Notes under the pieces: generated by a model | What the model saw: only the letters and a program-made list of their open reading frames with translations | The model's database searches: none | Told to the model about the DNA's origin: nothing | Position numbers and translations under genes: made by a program | Assembly: GCF_003672135.1 (NCBI RefSeq) | Contig: NC_039517.1 | Span: 8,463,475 to 8,527,474, forward strand | Source of the DNA: Ooceraea biroi | Lineage: Eukaryota > Arthropoda > Insecta > Hymenoptera > Formicidae | Direction: 5' to 3' | DNA: 64,000 nucleotides | Shown: positions 47,313 to 60,900 of the stretch, piece by piece | Layout of the letters: the number at the start of each line of letters is the position of its first letter | Numbering within the stretch: position 1 is the first letter of the stretch

Positions 47313-49400
47313 CCTCGGTTGTGCTGCAAACGCAAATAAAGTATCGTGCACCGTGAACGGTCGATGCCAGGCTCCCCGTTTAACTATTTTGGCTCTCCCA
47401 CGTGAATTGTCAGAGGGTTGCGAGAGTGCTGCGAGAGGAGAAGGACGAGGAGGAGACAAAAGAGATACCAAGTGAATCGGGGCTATCTGCACGGCTGTAC
47501 ACGTGCGCTCGCGCGCGCAGAAATGGAGATAGGTATGAAATTAACGTTCGGAAGCGGATAACCCAATCGCCGGTATCTCGCCGTTACGTCTTCGCCGCTG
47601 TTTTGACGCTGACAATCCATATAAAATTCAGCCGTTCCACTTTCGCGGGGCCGCAAATCCGATAACGGCACAACCGCTACGTCAATACTGATCCCGATAC
47701 ACGTCGCCCGATCTCGCAGTCCCTGTACGCTAAAAGCGTGGATGTTAACCTGACACTGTCGATAAAATTGCCGCGCATTCGCTCGCGACCGATTTATTTT
47801 TTATGAAATATATTACGCCGCCTCTTCCTCTTAATAGATGGATCGCGCGACACAACTCATTATACCGTTCGTCTTTCTCCTGATGAGGGAGCCAGTGGTT
47901 CTTTTAAATGGATTATCGCATGTTAATAGAACGCATTGCACGCCCCCAAATGAAAAATGACGTAATGCGATCTGATTTGTAACTACAGCAACGATGTACG
48001 TTACGAACGATTATCACGTTAGGACGCGTTATTGAATTATCGTGTTATTCTCCCTTTCATATTTTTTCGCGTTTTTTTGTTTTCCCGTTATAAGATAACG
48101 CAATTTTAATATGCAGGATACGAGCGCAAAAGAGCGCCGTGCTGTTGATAACGCCAGAATTAAACTCCGCCGCTTGTATTATTCAATTATTTCCCCCGCG
48201 GTGTTCTTTCGCATCCGTTCTCGAAAAAAAATGCAACTACGATTGTGCGCAGCTCGCAGTTTTGCGCGATAAAATAATTTCGAGCGGCAGATTACAGCGG
48301 GGGCGAGATCGTGTGCGCGTGTCGGTGGTCGATGCGAGAGGATTCTTGGCTTCTTCCTCCTTCTTCCTCGTTTTTTCCCTCTCGAGTGTCGACGCGCCTT
48401 ATTCTTCGGGATTTCTGCTTTAGCTAACCCGTTTAACGTTTACCTGGCAGCGGAGATGAAGAAGGCTCGGTAGGGGTTGAACGGGCCGAAGAAGAGACTT
48501 AAGAGCGGAGGATTGCACGCCGCCATCCTTCGGCGAGAAAAGAGATCGCGCCCGAGAGACCGTCGAGCCCTCGAGCTTATTTAGGTTCCTCGCCCTTCTG
48601 CTTCGCCTTTCCCGGGCGCTTTTCGCCCTACGCTCCTTCCGCTGGCTTGGTTATAGGTGTAGCGCCCGGCGAACGTCGTCCGCAGATTCGAAACCTTTGC
48701 GTATCGACCGACAGTAAATCCTGACCCGACGTTTTTCAAACCGCGATCCTCGAATGAACCCGTCGTGGCGATGCACGTAGATTTAGAGTGTGCTGATGTA
48801 TTTTACGATTCGACTCCATCTCCATCTAAATTTTACGTCTCCTCAAATCTATTACGGTAGAGTCCCGCAAGAGAGAGTGAGAGAGAGAGAGAGAGAAAGG
48901 TTCTCGATGGAGACGCACAAAGAAATATCGAAGGAACGTTGAAATTTACGCACGTTATATGGCGGCACAATTGTTATCACAAAATATAATCAGACCAAAA
49001 GCTTATATCCCGCAGATGGCGCGTATATTTTGCGATATTAAATGGCATAATTAATGGCGTGATCAATTTAGCGCGTACGAGACATGATAATTTTCCATTA
49101 ATAAACTCGATAGTGATCATAAAATCATTACATAAATCATGAAATCATTTATCTAATATTTCCGGCTATCGAAATGCACATGTTAAAAAACAAATTATTT
49201 TGGCTTTCATCGTTGGGAAATAATTATGTCGCACCGTTTCATCTCGCGATCCCGGGGTCGCGATGTTATCTCATTAATCCTGCATCATTTTATTGTCGCA
49301 ACAGCGATGGGAGATAATTAATGAACGGCTCATCGCGAAGACTCGTTTTTCCCGGGAGTTGGCGATGACGCCGGGAAGCTCGCCACAGTTTCCTCGGAAA
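47313..49400. other. Non-coding stretch, no gene recognised
   Basis: GC-rich DNA runs to about 48770, followed by a GA tract at 48871-48899 and an AT-rich island at 49080-49230. No coding or RNA signal is recognised. Confidence 0.55.
48871..48899. repeat. (GA)n microsatellite
   Basis: About 29 bp of nearly pure GA. Confidence 0.85.
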
Positions 49401-50090
49401 GTATCGTCAGTCGTAGCCCGGTGCCAAAGCGGATGTACCTACCTACGTGCCAACTTCGACGGTGCAGCAGCCCGAGTCTCAGGCCAAGGTGTCGGTAGTT
49501 TGGGACCCAAGGTGGTATTAGAGACGCCGCCTAACGCCTACCTAGCGAGGGAGATAGTACGCGGGATTGAGGAGATCTCTCTCTCTCTCGCTAGATGTTT
49601 CCCCAAAGTATGCATTCTGTATAGTCCATGTGTTGTACTGCGTTAACAGTGTGTTCTTGGTGTGTACTAGCGATTCAACCTGCCGGCTGACTGTCGGTGT
49701 GAACGCGCTCGCACGCTCGTGTGCGCGTATATTAGCAGGCAAACGTATTCCTCGCACGTGTACGCGGCTACTCGTGTATATATGTAACCGATACATGTAC
49801 GAGGGAGAAGAGCGCGCTCGCGCTCGCGTGAGATGGTGAAATTTCCCCCTATCGTCGTATACACCGATAATGGACCAAGTACGGCAGCCGGAGTCGCATT
49901 ATAGCCGGCCAGTGTATAAACCTACATACGTGCACGTGTATTCGTGTATTCGCGGACGAACGTCCATCTAAGGGGCCACAGGGGGTGCCGGGGAAAGGTC
50001 TGTCAACGTGTGCGCGCGTGTACGAGCCGCAGTGGCAGCGGTTAACCCGTCTGGTGGGGCGTGAATGGAGTTCGCCATGGAAGCTACACG

Positions 50091-50522
50091 ATGTCGGACA
50101 GCGCCTCTTGCTCGTCGACAGGAAGACGGAAGAAGAGAGTCCGACCGACCGGGGGTCAAGCGCACCGGCAAGGGAGGAAAGGATGGGTTGAGAAACGCTC
50201 GGGGATGGGGTTGTCCGGGGCTGCCACGAGCCACTTCGCACACACGCGGATCTATCCTCAGCACCAAGTCGCTGCACGAGCCGCGGCAGCCTTTGTGCGC
50301 CGGGTCATGACAAAAGAACGCGAGTCTCGCGGAAGAATCGCATTATCGAGGGGGTGGGAAGCACTCCACCTGGCTCCTACCTCGCTCAGAGGTATCGCGT
50401 TCACGTACGCGCGTCGCGAAACTCATCTAACGATCGCGGCAAACAATCGAGGGGGATGGCGTCGCGACAGCCGAGAGCTTCGAGCTGTTGAGGAATCCCG
50501 GCGTGAAAGTCGAGACGTTAGG
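50091..50522 (+). CDS. Candidate first coding exon, product unknown
   Basis: An ATG in good context (A at -3) opens a 144-codon frame to the stop at 50523-50525. The start reads MSDSASCSSTG followed by the basic cluster RRKKRVRP. A Ser-rich opening next to a basic patch is seen at the N-terminus of many nuclear proteins. The rest is Arg-rich and repetitive in composition, as expected of non-coding CpG-rich DNA. A donor-like TTAG|GTGACA lies at 50518-50527 and a stronger AAG|GTAACG just past the stop near 50534. Several upstream ATGs, including 49833, open only very short frames. No acceptor, second exon or named domain is visible. The block is one of the most GC-rich in this half of the window, which fits a promoter and first exon but does not prove it. 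Confidence 0.18.
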
Positions 50523-50590
50523 TGACAAAGACAAGGTAACGCGAGGGTGATTAATTTTATCGCGTGCGCCGGAATGCGAATCGCGAATTA

Positions 50591-50608
50591 TCGTGATAAT
50601 TATCACGA
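50591..50608. repeat. Perfect 18-bp palindrome
   Basis: TCGTGATAATTATCACGA is its own reverse complement, with GATAATTATC at its centre (back-to-back GATA sites). It is modestly unexpected by chance and is a candidate binding site for a homodimer. Confidence 0.7.
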
Positions 50609-52600
50609 GTCGCACGTTGAGGAGATTTTTGTACATTCTTTGCTAACTGGACGAATTATTTATCGGCGTGTCCAATTTCCATTTCGCATCGTTGTGTACC
50701 GTGGCACGGGCAACGTTTACCGCTAAATTACCCTATCATTAACGTGAGAACGAAATAATAGATTATGACGGCGTATTTTACTCAGGCGAATCTATTACGA
50801 GGTGCGGAAGTAATGCAATCTGGCGTGCGGGCGGTGCGCGTAACAGTAATCTCGCTTGCGTAATGAAGCTTTATATTTCCGAAATGTTTCTTTCGCGGCA
50901 CGGCGCGCGCCGTTTACACGCGGGAGCGATACAATTCGCGTGTTACGCCGGCTGCACGATGAAAGTCTGCCGCTGAAAAATGCCAGTAGAATTTCGTACG
51001 TAACGAAACGCGTTGTATCAACGCGGTACACCGCATTACAACGTATTTCGGTTGAGTGGAATTCAAGAAAGCAGAGGACGGAAAGCTCGCAGAGAGAACG
51101 GCATTTTTCCGTGCAACCCCTTAAAGCATCAGTTTAAAGCGTAAGCTGAGATGTAAAAGTGCCCGTTTGACCGCGAGTTCTTTGCGATTTCCGGTCGAAT
51201 TTCCGCCTTTAAGCGAAACAAATTGCGAAATATTTGACGACGACGCGAGCTCTCCCCAAGAATATCACGCAGAGATTTTCCATGAATTTATAACATCGAC
51301 GAATAATTCAGCATAATCTCTTTCCAATAATTTATGTTCGGAAACTGGTCGTTATAATTTATATCTCACGGCGAAGCAATCGATAGTAAACTTTGAAACG
51401 GTGAAATACCTCGTCGATCGTCTCTCGCGATATATTCGTGTTTTATTCTTAAAATCTTCGATCGCGGAATGTAGGTTGGCACGGAGGGTACAATGGTAAT
51501 GCCAGGTCAGTCACGTTTTTGTTCCTAATACACTTGCCCGATATAAATTATTAATAGAAATCTCTATTCTCTCTTTCTCTCTCTCACTCTCTCTCTCTCT
51601 TTCCGAAACGGAGAGAATTATTGAATATCGCCGGTGTTGTAAAATTCGAAGCGGATATATACGCGCGACGGAAATACCAAAATGGTATACATAAAATACA
51701 TAATCGTAAACGAAAATCTGATTAAAATCACGCGTTAATCTCCCGTACGTCCCGAGTCTACAGCTCCCCCATTTATCGCGCTGCGAATATGCAAATACGT
51801 TCATTGTATTTTTTTCTCTCATTTTACACTTCATTAACGTCGGATTATGAACGTGCTCGGACTGTTCTTCCGTTAAATACCTGTGGGATCAGACCGCGCG
51901 AGATGATCGCTCTCGCGTCGGCGAAATCCAGAGCAAAACTTCTACATTCGACTGCAAGTTCCGCATGCGGATGTTGATCGTGATCGTGGATGCCGGTGAC
52001 AACGCGTCCGGGTTAGCGGAAGAGCGGAGAAGAGTGAGGAGACCGCGAGAGACGGCCGGCCTCCAACGTAAAAATTCCCACGTGACGCGTAAATCCCGGA
52101 AAGGTGACCGGGAACGAAGGAGGAGGGCAGAAACGCAGTTCCGGCGGAAAACCACGGCCAATCGCAGCGATTCCGAAATCGGAGCCCCATGAGTTGACCT
52201 CTGTTTTATATTCCGCGTTGCGAGCGCTGATGCAAGACTTCGCTACCTTCGCCGGCACCGCCACCCTCGCTCGCGCTATTTCTCGTCGTCTCGACCGACC
52301 ATCCGAATCCTTCCTTGCATCACCTCCTTCACTCCCTTTCCCCGGACGCTTCGGGGCGCGCTCGTCAGCGCCCAAACGTAAACCCATCCCTCGGGGTTGG
52401 GCTCCTCATCACTCTCTCCTCGCGTTCCCGACCGTTTTATTCGCGCGCTGGAGCGGGCATCACGAACGGACAGCTGAATCAGGCGTTGTTATAGCGCGGC
52501 AGCAACGAGGCCGGCCGTAAACGTCTTGTTGCAGCTGTAACGGAAACGCGCGGTGTCAGTTCGCGGGAACGAGGAGGCTCGTGCCTCCGTCTGTCTCTGT
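50609..52600. other. Non-coding stretch, no gene recognised
   Basis: This is unique sequence with a CT tract at 51561-51603 and CpG-rich DNA at 51990-52500. Arg-rich frames on both strands in the latter are shadows of composition. Confidence 0.55.
51561..51603. repeat. (TC)n microsatellite
   Basis: An imperfect CT repeat of about 43 bp. Confidence 0.85.
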
Positions 52601-52607
52601 CTATTCT

Positions 52608-52638
52608 ACTATCTCCTCTCTCTCTCTCTTTCTGTCTC

Positions 52639-52727
<89 letters not shown>

Positions 52728-52729
52728 TT
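52608..52729. repeat. Long compound CT and TCTG microsatellite
   Basis: About 120 bp of (TC)n includes an internal (TCTG) run near 52632-52662 and TTTT/TTT interruptions. It is the longest simple repeat in the window. It generates spurious Ser/Leu frames on plus and Glu/Arg frames on minus. Confidence 0.95.
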
Positions 52730-53199
52730 GCAGCTTCTCTCACAGGCTGTCGACGAGAGCGAGTTTCGCGAGGGCGTTTCGCGATCGTGCTTCTCCTGTG
52801 AGAATTCGCGCCTGCTGCTGCTATTGCTGTCGCTACCGGGCGGAAGTTTCACTCCCGGGAACGCAAAATTAATCGAGCGAACGAGGCGGCGCGCGAACGA
52901 GCGGGAAAGAAGCCCTCCATCGATCGCGGACTGCAGGGGGCTGCCAAGGGTGCGCGCGGCTGCGAGGGGATACGCGCAAGAATTCGGCCCCCGCTCGTGC
53001 GTTAATGCAACCGGCGCGACTGGTGTCGACGCGGGCCCCGGGGGTGCCATCTCACCCCGTGCGATCGGCGGCGATCGGCGTGCTAAATTCGTTAGCCGGC
53101 ACGGCGAATTAATTGTCGCGCGCACCGAAAATCCATTACGCTCGCGTACGCGGACGGCCCCGGACGAAACAGTCGGGCGAAACAGGAAATAATAAAAGC

Positions 53200-53585
53200 G
53201 TGAGGAGAGGTTGAAAGAGGGGCTTACGGGAGGAGAAAAAAAGCCAAGGAAAGAACGTAGCAGGAGGAGGAAGAGGAAGAGGAGGAGGATACTGTCGGAA
53301 ACACTCGCGAATAATGCCACGATGCGAAATGCACGGTTCGCCGCGCATAATTACGAGCGCGCGACACGAGCATCGGTGGGTGGCAGCACAGGAGGAAGGA
53401 GAGAAAACTCGGGGCACCCCGGAATTATTGCGAGAGCAAAACGTGCACGACCGCGGCGTACCAAAACGAGGCTCGTGAAAACGCGGACGGCAGATCGCCC
53501 GGGGGAGAAGAGAGAGAAAGGGAGATAGAGAGGAGGGTTGAGAGAATGAGTGGAAAAAAGAAAAGAGGGAAAAAGAGAGGAGAGG
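53200..53585 (+). repeat. Two purine-rich tracts
   Basis: 53200-53290 (GGAGGAAGAGGAAGAGG-type) and 53500-53585 (GAGAGAGAAAGGGAG-type) are almost pure purine on the plus strand. They lie downstream of the long CT tract and could pair with it in a transcript. They could also form triplex DNA. Confidence 0.6.
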
Positions 53586-55922
53586 CCAGCACGGCCGAGC
53601 AAGGGAAACGAGCAAATAATAATATCCGGCCCGGCTGAATCCCCGAACAATTAGCCGCGCCACTTGAGAGGGCAAACAGTTTAAATCTAATAATAGGCCG
53701 CGCTTCTTTATTCTCGTCGTCTGAATACATCGTGCTTCGTGCAAAACTCGTCAGGTTGTTAAACGAAAAAGAAAAAAACGAAAAAAAGCGACAGATGGGA
53801 AAGAGAGTGTATTTTTCTGACTGAAGATACACGACTGTCCGACTGTAATCCTTTTCGCGCGTCTCCTGCTTGTGGCACCAATTTCAAGCACGATAGAGTG
53901 AAAACAGTTTTAGTAAGCCTCGCTCTTGCGTTTTGAGCAAGTTTCGGTAAATCGATGCGCCTCAATGGTATTAAATAATTATTTGTTGGACCCTACGTCT
54001 ATTTTTGTTTTATGAAACCTCATTTTTAAAAACCTGTTTTCAACATTTCCCTTTTGTTTCTTCTCGTTCGATCTGTCTTTGCTCCGCGATTACTATCGTA
54101 ATGTGCTGCCACAAATTCCGCGTTCTCTTTGTCTTTTTCTCCCGTGTCACTGGCAACGGTTGGAAAGGGCCTGTGGCATTCAAGTTCCACCCAACTCGGT
54201 CTTCCGCCACGCACTCGAAAACGCCGAATAATTATACCATTACTGCAAGTAATTACTATCAAGCGCGCAATTTACGACGTCGGAGCTAGCGATGGAAATA
54301 GCAGTCAAACGTATAATCGCAACAGTAACATTAATATTACTGCGGAGCAGAGAGATGCTGCGCCGCGGAAACGATAAGAGGCTAATGAAATGAAGACCTG
54401 TCGGATGTATCGCTAAAGGGAGCAATTATAAGTATTAATTTGTCGATTAATTAAAAGCACTTAATAAGCGTGACTCGCATCGGAACGGAACTCGAAATGA
54501 ACATCGCTCGTACCCTCGATTCTTTAATTTTCCTCATTCCTGATTGTGTAATTCCTTCCTCGATTGTTGAACGTCAAACGTTTTGTACTACGACCGCGAG
54601 ACGATAACGCTGATCACGAATAATCTCAATGTTATCTCGGTTATCCAAGTTTTTCTCGTTCGCGAAAGGAAATTTCTGAGAGAATCATCGGTCCTCCGAG
54701 CTTTCGCGCCATTGCTCCGTCGTATCCGCCACCATCTCTCTCGGCGATGACAAATAATTATTACATTATTCCGCGTAATTGTTCCCAGAAGTAGAGAATG
54801 TCACTCGGACCTCACGGTATAATTCCCTCGGACGTTGCAATTCGCGTATTTCCGCCGAGAACTCTCTTGCGTAAAATTACCTTGTTATCCCGTTGCTTCT
54901 TTGGGGGTCAATCAATATTTGTCGTAGAAAAATAAAAGTGCAGAAGAGGTAGTATTTTATTTCTTTTAGATACTCCAATTAAGAAGAAAATTCCATTTTC
55001 ATTTAATCTTGATGGAGATTAATTTACGTTGGATCGATAAAAAGTAATTCAGGACATTTTTTTAAATTATTAAATATAATTAAATGCTGTCCAGCTGAAG
55101 AAAATAAGATTGATGAAAGCATGCTGATACTTATCAATGCTTCATTTGCTTGATGAACACTAATTAGCACGATTTGGCTATTTGTGAAAGGCATTTCATA
55201 AAAATTTATATACGTCTAGAATAGTTAGAATGCGATAGTAATTTATGCGCATCCAACTCATTTGTCAGTTTATTTTTGGATGTGGACATGAAAAGGCTTT
55301 TTCTTTTTCGTTGATATGCTGCGCGCGATGACGCCGCTGACGAGAAATATGGCGTTCAATTGCGAGAATTCGCGCGATATCGCTGTCGGATTCGAAGGAG
55401 ACAAGAGAGCGGAACGTAAATAGCCCAGCATCACCGTGAATCCTCCATTGCCATATAAAAACGGTAGCGATGACTGCCGTGTCGCGAGATGGCGGATTCG
55501 ATAATCCGCGTCGGTCAGCATACAACTGCAGCACCCGGTTGAAAGCCCAAAATAAATACACACGCGTTTTTCGCAAAAGCGCAGTGCCAAGCGGCAGTGC
55601 CTATTATTGAGCGGGGTGCGAATGGCTACGTGATATCGAAAATCCCGTATTAGCTCTTTTTTACACCCCGTACTTTTTCGCGACGATCACACGCACGTCG
55701 ACAAGAGCGACGCTTTGCAGCGTTATGTCATATCGCCGTGATGTAAAGTCGCGCGACTCAACCCCTAATATATCAGGGATGCAGTTGAACTTGACACGGT
55801 CAAGTCAAGCCCGTTCCCCGAGCTCGTAATGAGGCGCGGCGAGTACCGACACACGCAGCGGCGCGTTAATGGTTTATCGCAGATTTCCGCTTTAGCACCT
55901 CGACGTTAATTCGACGTTGAAC

Positions 55923-55938
55923 TAATTAATATTAATTA
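55923..55938. promoter_or_regulatory. Palindromic pair of TAATTA homeodomain-type sites
   Basis: TAATTAATATTAATTA is a perfect 16-bp palindrome containing two inverted TAATTA cores. Homeodomain proteins of several classes bind such cores. The site is AT-only and could be chance. Confidence 0.3.
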
Positions 55939-57509
55939 AGCGGTAAGTCGTGCGGCACGTTTCCCACGGGACCGATCCCCGTCACCGATGCGACGGGGGG
56001 ACGTAGGGAGATCAGAGGTTGATTTTCGCACTTGATCGTGCGCGGGTAGTAGAGGGCAGGTGGTTTCGCGTTATCACGCCGTTCGCCTCTTCGTTCGCCG
56101 AGATTGTCAAGGCGACCTCCTCTTCACGGAGAGGTCGCGAGAAAATTAGGGGAGATTTCACGGTGGCCACAGTGCGGTGCCCCACTGTGCCTTTAAGCGA
56201 TCGCGGATTAGCCAGACGGAGCAGCGAAGATCCCGTGGTCGGCGTTACGGCAGCTGCAAGGAGAAATCTGGTCCAGCGAGAGCACTGGCGTTTGCCAGCT
56301 AATTACCACGGCACGGGTCGTCGCCGTCGTCGACGATGGCTTCTCTCCTCGTGATCGTTACGAACGTCCGCGACTCGCGAGCTAGGTCCACTGCCGAGAC
56401 CTTCAACGATCCTCCGTAGAGTGTTCATCGTCGTCTGCCGGCGTGTTCATTTCCGTTGGATGAATTTCGTATGCATGGCGAACGCGCGGCCGCTCATCTC
56501 CGCCGCCACCTTCAGTTCCGAACGTCTTCAGAGTCGACGTGGACGATTTGGTCGTGGATTTGCGTCATTGTTCATTAAAAACGAGAGACATGCAAATGTT
56601 CTTGGCGAACTTTCCTATCAATTTCCGGTGATTTTCAATTGAATTTATTTATCCTCTGTAAATGTATTTATTCAAGTATTCTTTTCTTGTGAGATTTCGG
56701 CGCGAAGATATCCGGCGCGACACGTTCTCCAAGTCGAAATTCACTCGGCGGATGCGATAGCATCGCGCGCGCGGAAGACGCGCCGCAAACTCGGTGGCGC
56801 GCCGAGAGCAAGAGGTGGGGCAGGTGAAAGAGATTATCGCCGCTTACTCGGAAAACCCGGAAAATGACTGGAACAGCGCTAATTACCCGACTCGGAGTGC
56901 TCTTCGGTCTCTGACACGCAAGCTTCCCCTCAAAAGATGTTTACGCCGCGAGAGGATGCTTTAATCGAGTTGAAGAGACGAGTCGAGTAACCCAATTAAG
57001 TCTCTCTTCCGTTACTCCCACGTTATACTGAAACACCATCTTCCCTCTCCTTCCCCTTGTTACTTCGCGCTTCCTCCGCTCCTTCTCATCTCCCCCGTCA
57101 TTCTTTCTTCCCCGAATCCACGCCACGGGACGTTCGCGGCGCGTGCATTAAACGTCTCTGCGCCGTTTTTTGCACCGAAAGTGCATTTTTCCGCGGGGGA
57201 AAAAGGACGTTTTCCTTTTTTCCGGTTTTTTATTTCCCCTTTCCTGTTTCCCGCTGTCTTCGTTTTGCGACTTTTTTTTTCTGCGCGAGCGCGGTGACGA
57301 TTTCACGTTACGTAAACGTGAATTGCCGGCGAAATTTCTTCGTTGAAATTTTTGTCGCGCGCCGTCCGGATTATTTTGAATCCCGGCGTAGCCGTCATCT
57401 CGCGATTATCCACGCGGGAATAAAATGCGCCGCGTTGAACAAAGATGTTACTGTCCGATACGCCGAGTTACGCCAGCCAGCAGGTTTTTCGAATTGACAC
57501 CTGCGACGG

Positions 57510-57533
57510 AGGCGCTTCGTTTTTGAAGCGCTT
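57510..57533 (+). repeat. Small stem-loop
   Basis: AGGCGCTTC and GAAGCGCTT pair over nine positions (one G-T wobble) around the loop GTTTTT. It does not match the histone mRNA stem-loop consensus. Confidence 0.45.
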
Positions 57534-57860
57534 AAACGACATTTGATCGAAATCGGATACGTGGACTTCGATACGCCGCCGGAGGACCCGGTTTCGCACT
57601 TTCTAAACGCGCACACGAAGATGATATTTCCGGCGGCGATTACTCTCTTTTGAGAATTTCTTTTCTCGGCAATATAAAAACGGCAATTTAAAGAGGATCC
57701 ACTCTTCTCCTCCTACACGCGTTCCATAACTCACACGCTAATGAATGCTACCGCCACATATGCCGTCCGTATTTACATGCAGCGGTAATGGCTCACTCGC
57801 CGGGCTTTCTTTTCGAGTGCATTATTTTTCGTTGTCATCGCGTGGACCGCACCGGAGCGT

Positions 57861-57911
57861 GGAAAGAGAAAGAGAGAAAAAGTGAGTGAGAGAGAGAGAG
57901 AGAGAAAGAGT
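57861..57911. repeat. (GA)n microsatellite
   Basis: About 50 bp of GA with GAAA and GTGA interruptions. Confidence 0.85.
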
Positions 57912-60900
57912 GCGTTAATACGAAATATTTATATCTGACGCGAAAAGCAGGTTACCATTGCGAATACGCGCGCGATACGGCGAAGCGACGTATAATAACG
58001 CCATGGCAAATAATAGTATCGTTAGCATACACGTCGCGCTTACCGCGATAAAAGAATAACGAGATTAACGATATGTTCGCGTTTCTGTAACGAATATTTC
58101 AACGTTACGACGCCGTGAAAATTCCATAGGATTGTCGCGATGGTCGATGCTTCCTCAAGAACGGATCACGCGTCGGATCATTGCTCTATTGGCAGTCTCA
58201 ATTCAATTCCGGCTGAAACGAGATGCTGATCCGTCAAGCACGCTGCACGACGTAAACCCCAATTAACTGGAATAACTCCACTGCGAATGCAAACTTAAGC
58301 CAAAGTTGCGCCGTATCGAATTAGCTATCCACGAAAATTATTATTGAAAAAAGGAGACTCGCTGAGAATTCCGCGGTTTCCATGTGTGTCCGTGGACTGG
58401 ATATTTTTAACGGCGATTCAACCATCTGCATGTCTATCTTAGAATGCCTCATCACTTCATTATCGCTGTTGGAAACACTACGAAGCTGTCACTCTCATTA
58501 GGACGGTTTTTAGAAGAAATGGATTACGCAAACGAGATGCCGCAAAGTAGCGTCCACTTCGAGCGCACGCTACGAGAACAATTTCATTACGTCGAATTAA
58601 TCCACTTGCGTAAGGCTGATACTTTACGGTGGCGCAATCAATGTAAGCGAGAGTCGTTTCCTATTACAAGGGTGTCCGTGCGGAGTACGTCAGGGCGTGC
58701 GAGGCGCGAGGTTTGTGACCCCGAGTGGTACGGCGCGCGAGCACATAAAGGTAAATCGTCCATTTGTAGTAAAACGACGGGTCACGATAACGTGCGCTCT
58801 TCCTATCGCCACTTCCGTGGACACGCTATCGCTCCACGTGGCTTTAATACTTTCGCGTAACGCGAAATTATAACGACAGACCTGTCGCCCGGGATTGAAT
58901 TACAGCATCCGCAGTTGTATGGGGGTCGCGATTTGATGGGACGCGGCGTGTCACGACAGGAATGGGTCCGTGCATATGACGCTATTAGATTCCTGCGAAT
59001 TTCGTTGTGCCCGTACGATAGATACGTGTCCAACTTGCTCGACTTGCTCGATCGACCGGGCACGAGATCGCGCGATTGTTGATCATGGAGATCGAGGCAT
59101 ACCGCTCGGTCGACTTGCCGAATTCGGAAATTGCAGCTTCATTTTGAAGAGGAAGCTCCGTGCGTAATCCGTAAACATTGTAAGTGCATCGTGAACCTCG
59201 GTATTCGCGCCATCTCCTGCCGGAAACATCAATGAAATTTGTACGGGCGACCACGCGCACTCCGATCGCAGATTGTTCCAACGTCAGCTCTCGCCCGTGT
59301 TAAACTTACTTGCGATATTGATTCCGCGGGCTGCGATATTGCGGTGGCCCGAAATCCGATATCACGTACGACACAGATCAGAGCAGATGCACATCGGTCC
59401 GCCCGGCACAATTAAACGGATAATCAAGCGCGGACGGGCGAGGTGCGCGCGCTCTCTCTTTCTCTACCTCTGCCTCTCTCTCATCTCGCGAGTTAATTCA
59501 GCGAACTGATCGCTTCCCTTTCGCGAAAAGCGCCCAGGAAACGGACGTGCGTCGATAGTGCGCGTAACGTTAACCGTCCAAGCAACCGATTACCACTACG
59601 GACGCGTGCGAGAGAAAGAGAACACGAGAGACGTGTGTGCCTCTCGGGCACGTTCGCGTGGAAAGAGCGTTTTGCCGCGGGCAAATAAAATGCAGAATTA
59701 ATCATTGCGCGGGTCACGAACGCGGGTCGATTTAAATCAGCGACCGGCAGCGACGGCAACGGCAGTAGCCGACGCCTCGTAATCGGGTTAACCGAGTACG
59801 ATTTCCCTCGCGCCCGCAGATACGACACATTACACCGTACGCCGTAATGCGGCGCGCTCAACCGCCTCACCCCCGTAATCTTGGCGTCGGGCGAAATGGG
59901 AAAATAATGTCGCCCCTAAGCGCCGGCTAAAGGGTCTCCTCGTAATTACTGTAAAAACGATATGATTATAGGAGACCTCTTGCAACCGCGTCGTGGAACA
60001 GCCTGCATGACCACCGTCCGATCGTCTCGTGCCTCGTCCTTCCTCCTACCCCTATCCACCCCCTTTCTTCCTATTCACAGTGCATTCATATTCTCTCTCT
60101 TATGTACATTTAGATTTTCTGCTTCGTGCACGTATGCGGTTCACACGATGACCCGATGTTGGGTTTGTAGTCTTACACTCGGCAGTCGCCGAAGCAATTT
60201 AAAGCGATTCATATATTGCGTTAGTTAATTAAAAGTTAAATAATTTCGAATTAAAATTCAGAAAAAGATGACAGGGGAAAATAACAAAGTGAAAATAACG
60301 AGTCGTATAAATGTAAGGGAATAATATCGCGTGTCCCCCATGCCGTGTTTCCATTAAAATAATAAATTTATATTAGATACACGCAACATTAAATATACCA
60401 TGAGAATAATTATATAACGTTATTATTTGTTGTACTGCTCTGACTTTTACGCAAAAGTAAATTTATCGTGGCCAGCATTTTTCGTTATTACGTCGGTCTC
60501 GCATAGTGCAAGCATTGTTTCGTATGATGAAAAAAATTCACCATTGCGAGAAACCCCCGTCGTATTTAGATTTGTTCTTTATAGGGGTGAAGGAGCAGGG
60601 GAGGTATTTTCCTACCCTGCTAGTGCTAATGCACAAGACGCTACGTTCCTCACACACACGAACACGTGTATATTCTACGCGTGTACTTGCACTCTCTCAC
60701 ACGCGGCACCCCTTTACTCGCGCGCACAAACTCCCGTCTCTCTTTTCCCTTCGTTTTCTATGTGCGAGCATTAATGCCAAGAGAGCAGGGGGTAGGGCGA
60801 TTTGTAGTCGTGCCGGAGTTATGGCCAATAAACCACGCACGCGAATATAACGGCTCGAGTGTGTGGCGAGGGAATGAGGGTGTGCGGAAGTAGGGAAGGG

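Noticed and set aside
51473..51490. TAGGTTGGCACGG resembling a mariner terminal repeat
   Set aside because: I found no inverted partner at a suitable distance, no flanking TA duplication and no transposase frame.
52601..53320. 239-codon minus frame and overlapping 203-codon plus frame
   Set aside because: Both are products of the long CT microsatellite and purine-biased DNA, giving Glu/Arg and Ser/Leu repeats with no protein character.
57510..57533. Stem-loop as a histone mRNA 3' end
   Set aside because: Stem and loop sequence do not fit the conserved histone consensus, and no histone frame is nearby.
58444..58860. 138-codon ATG frame
   Set aside because: It looks superficially protein-like at the N-terminus but has no motif, splice signals or promoter. 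The length is ordinary for chance in this window.
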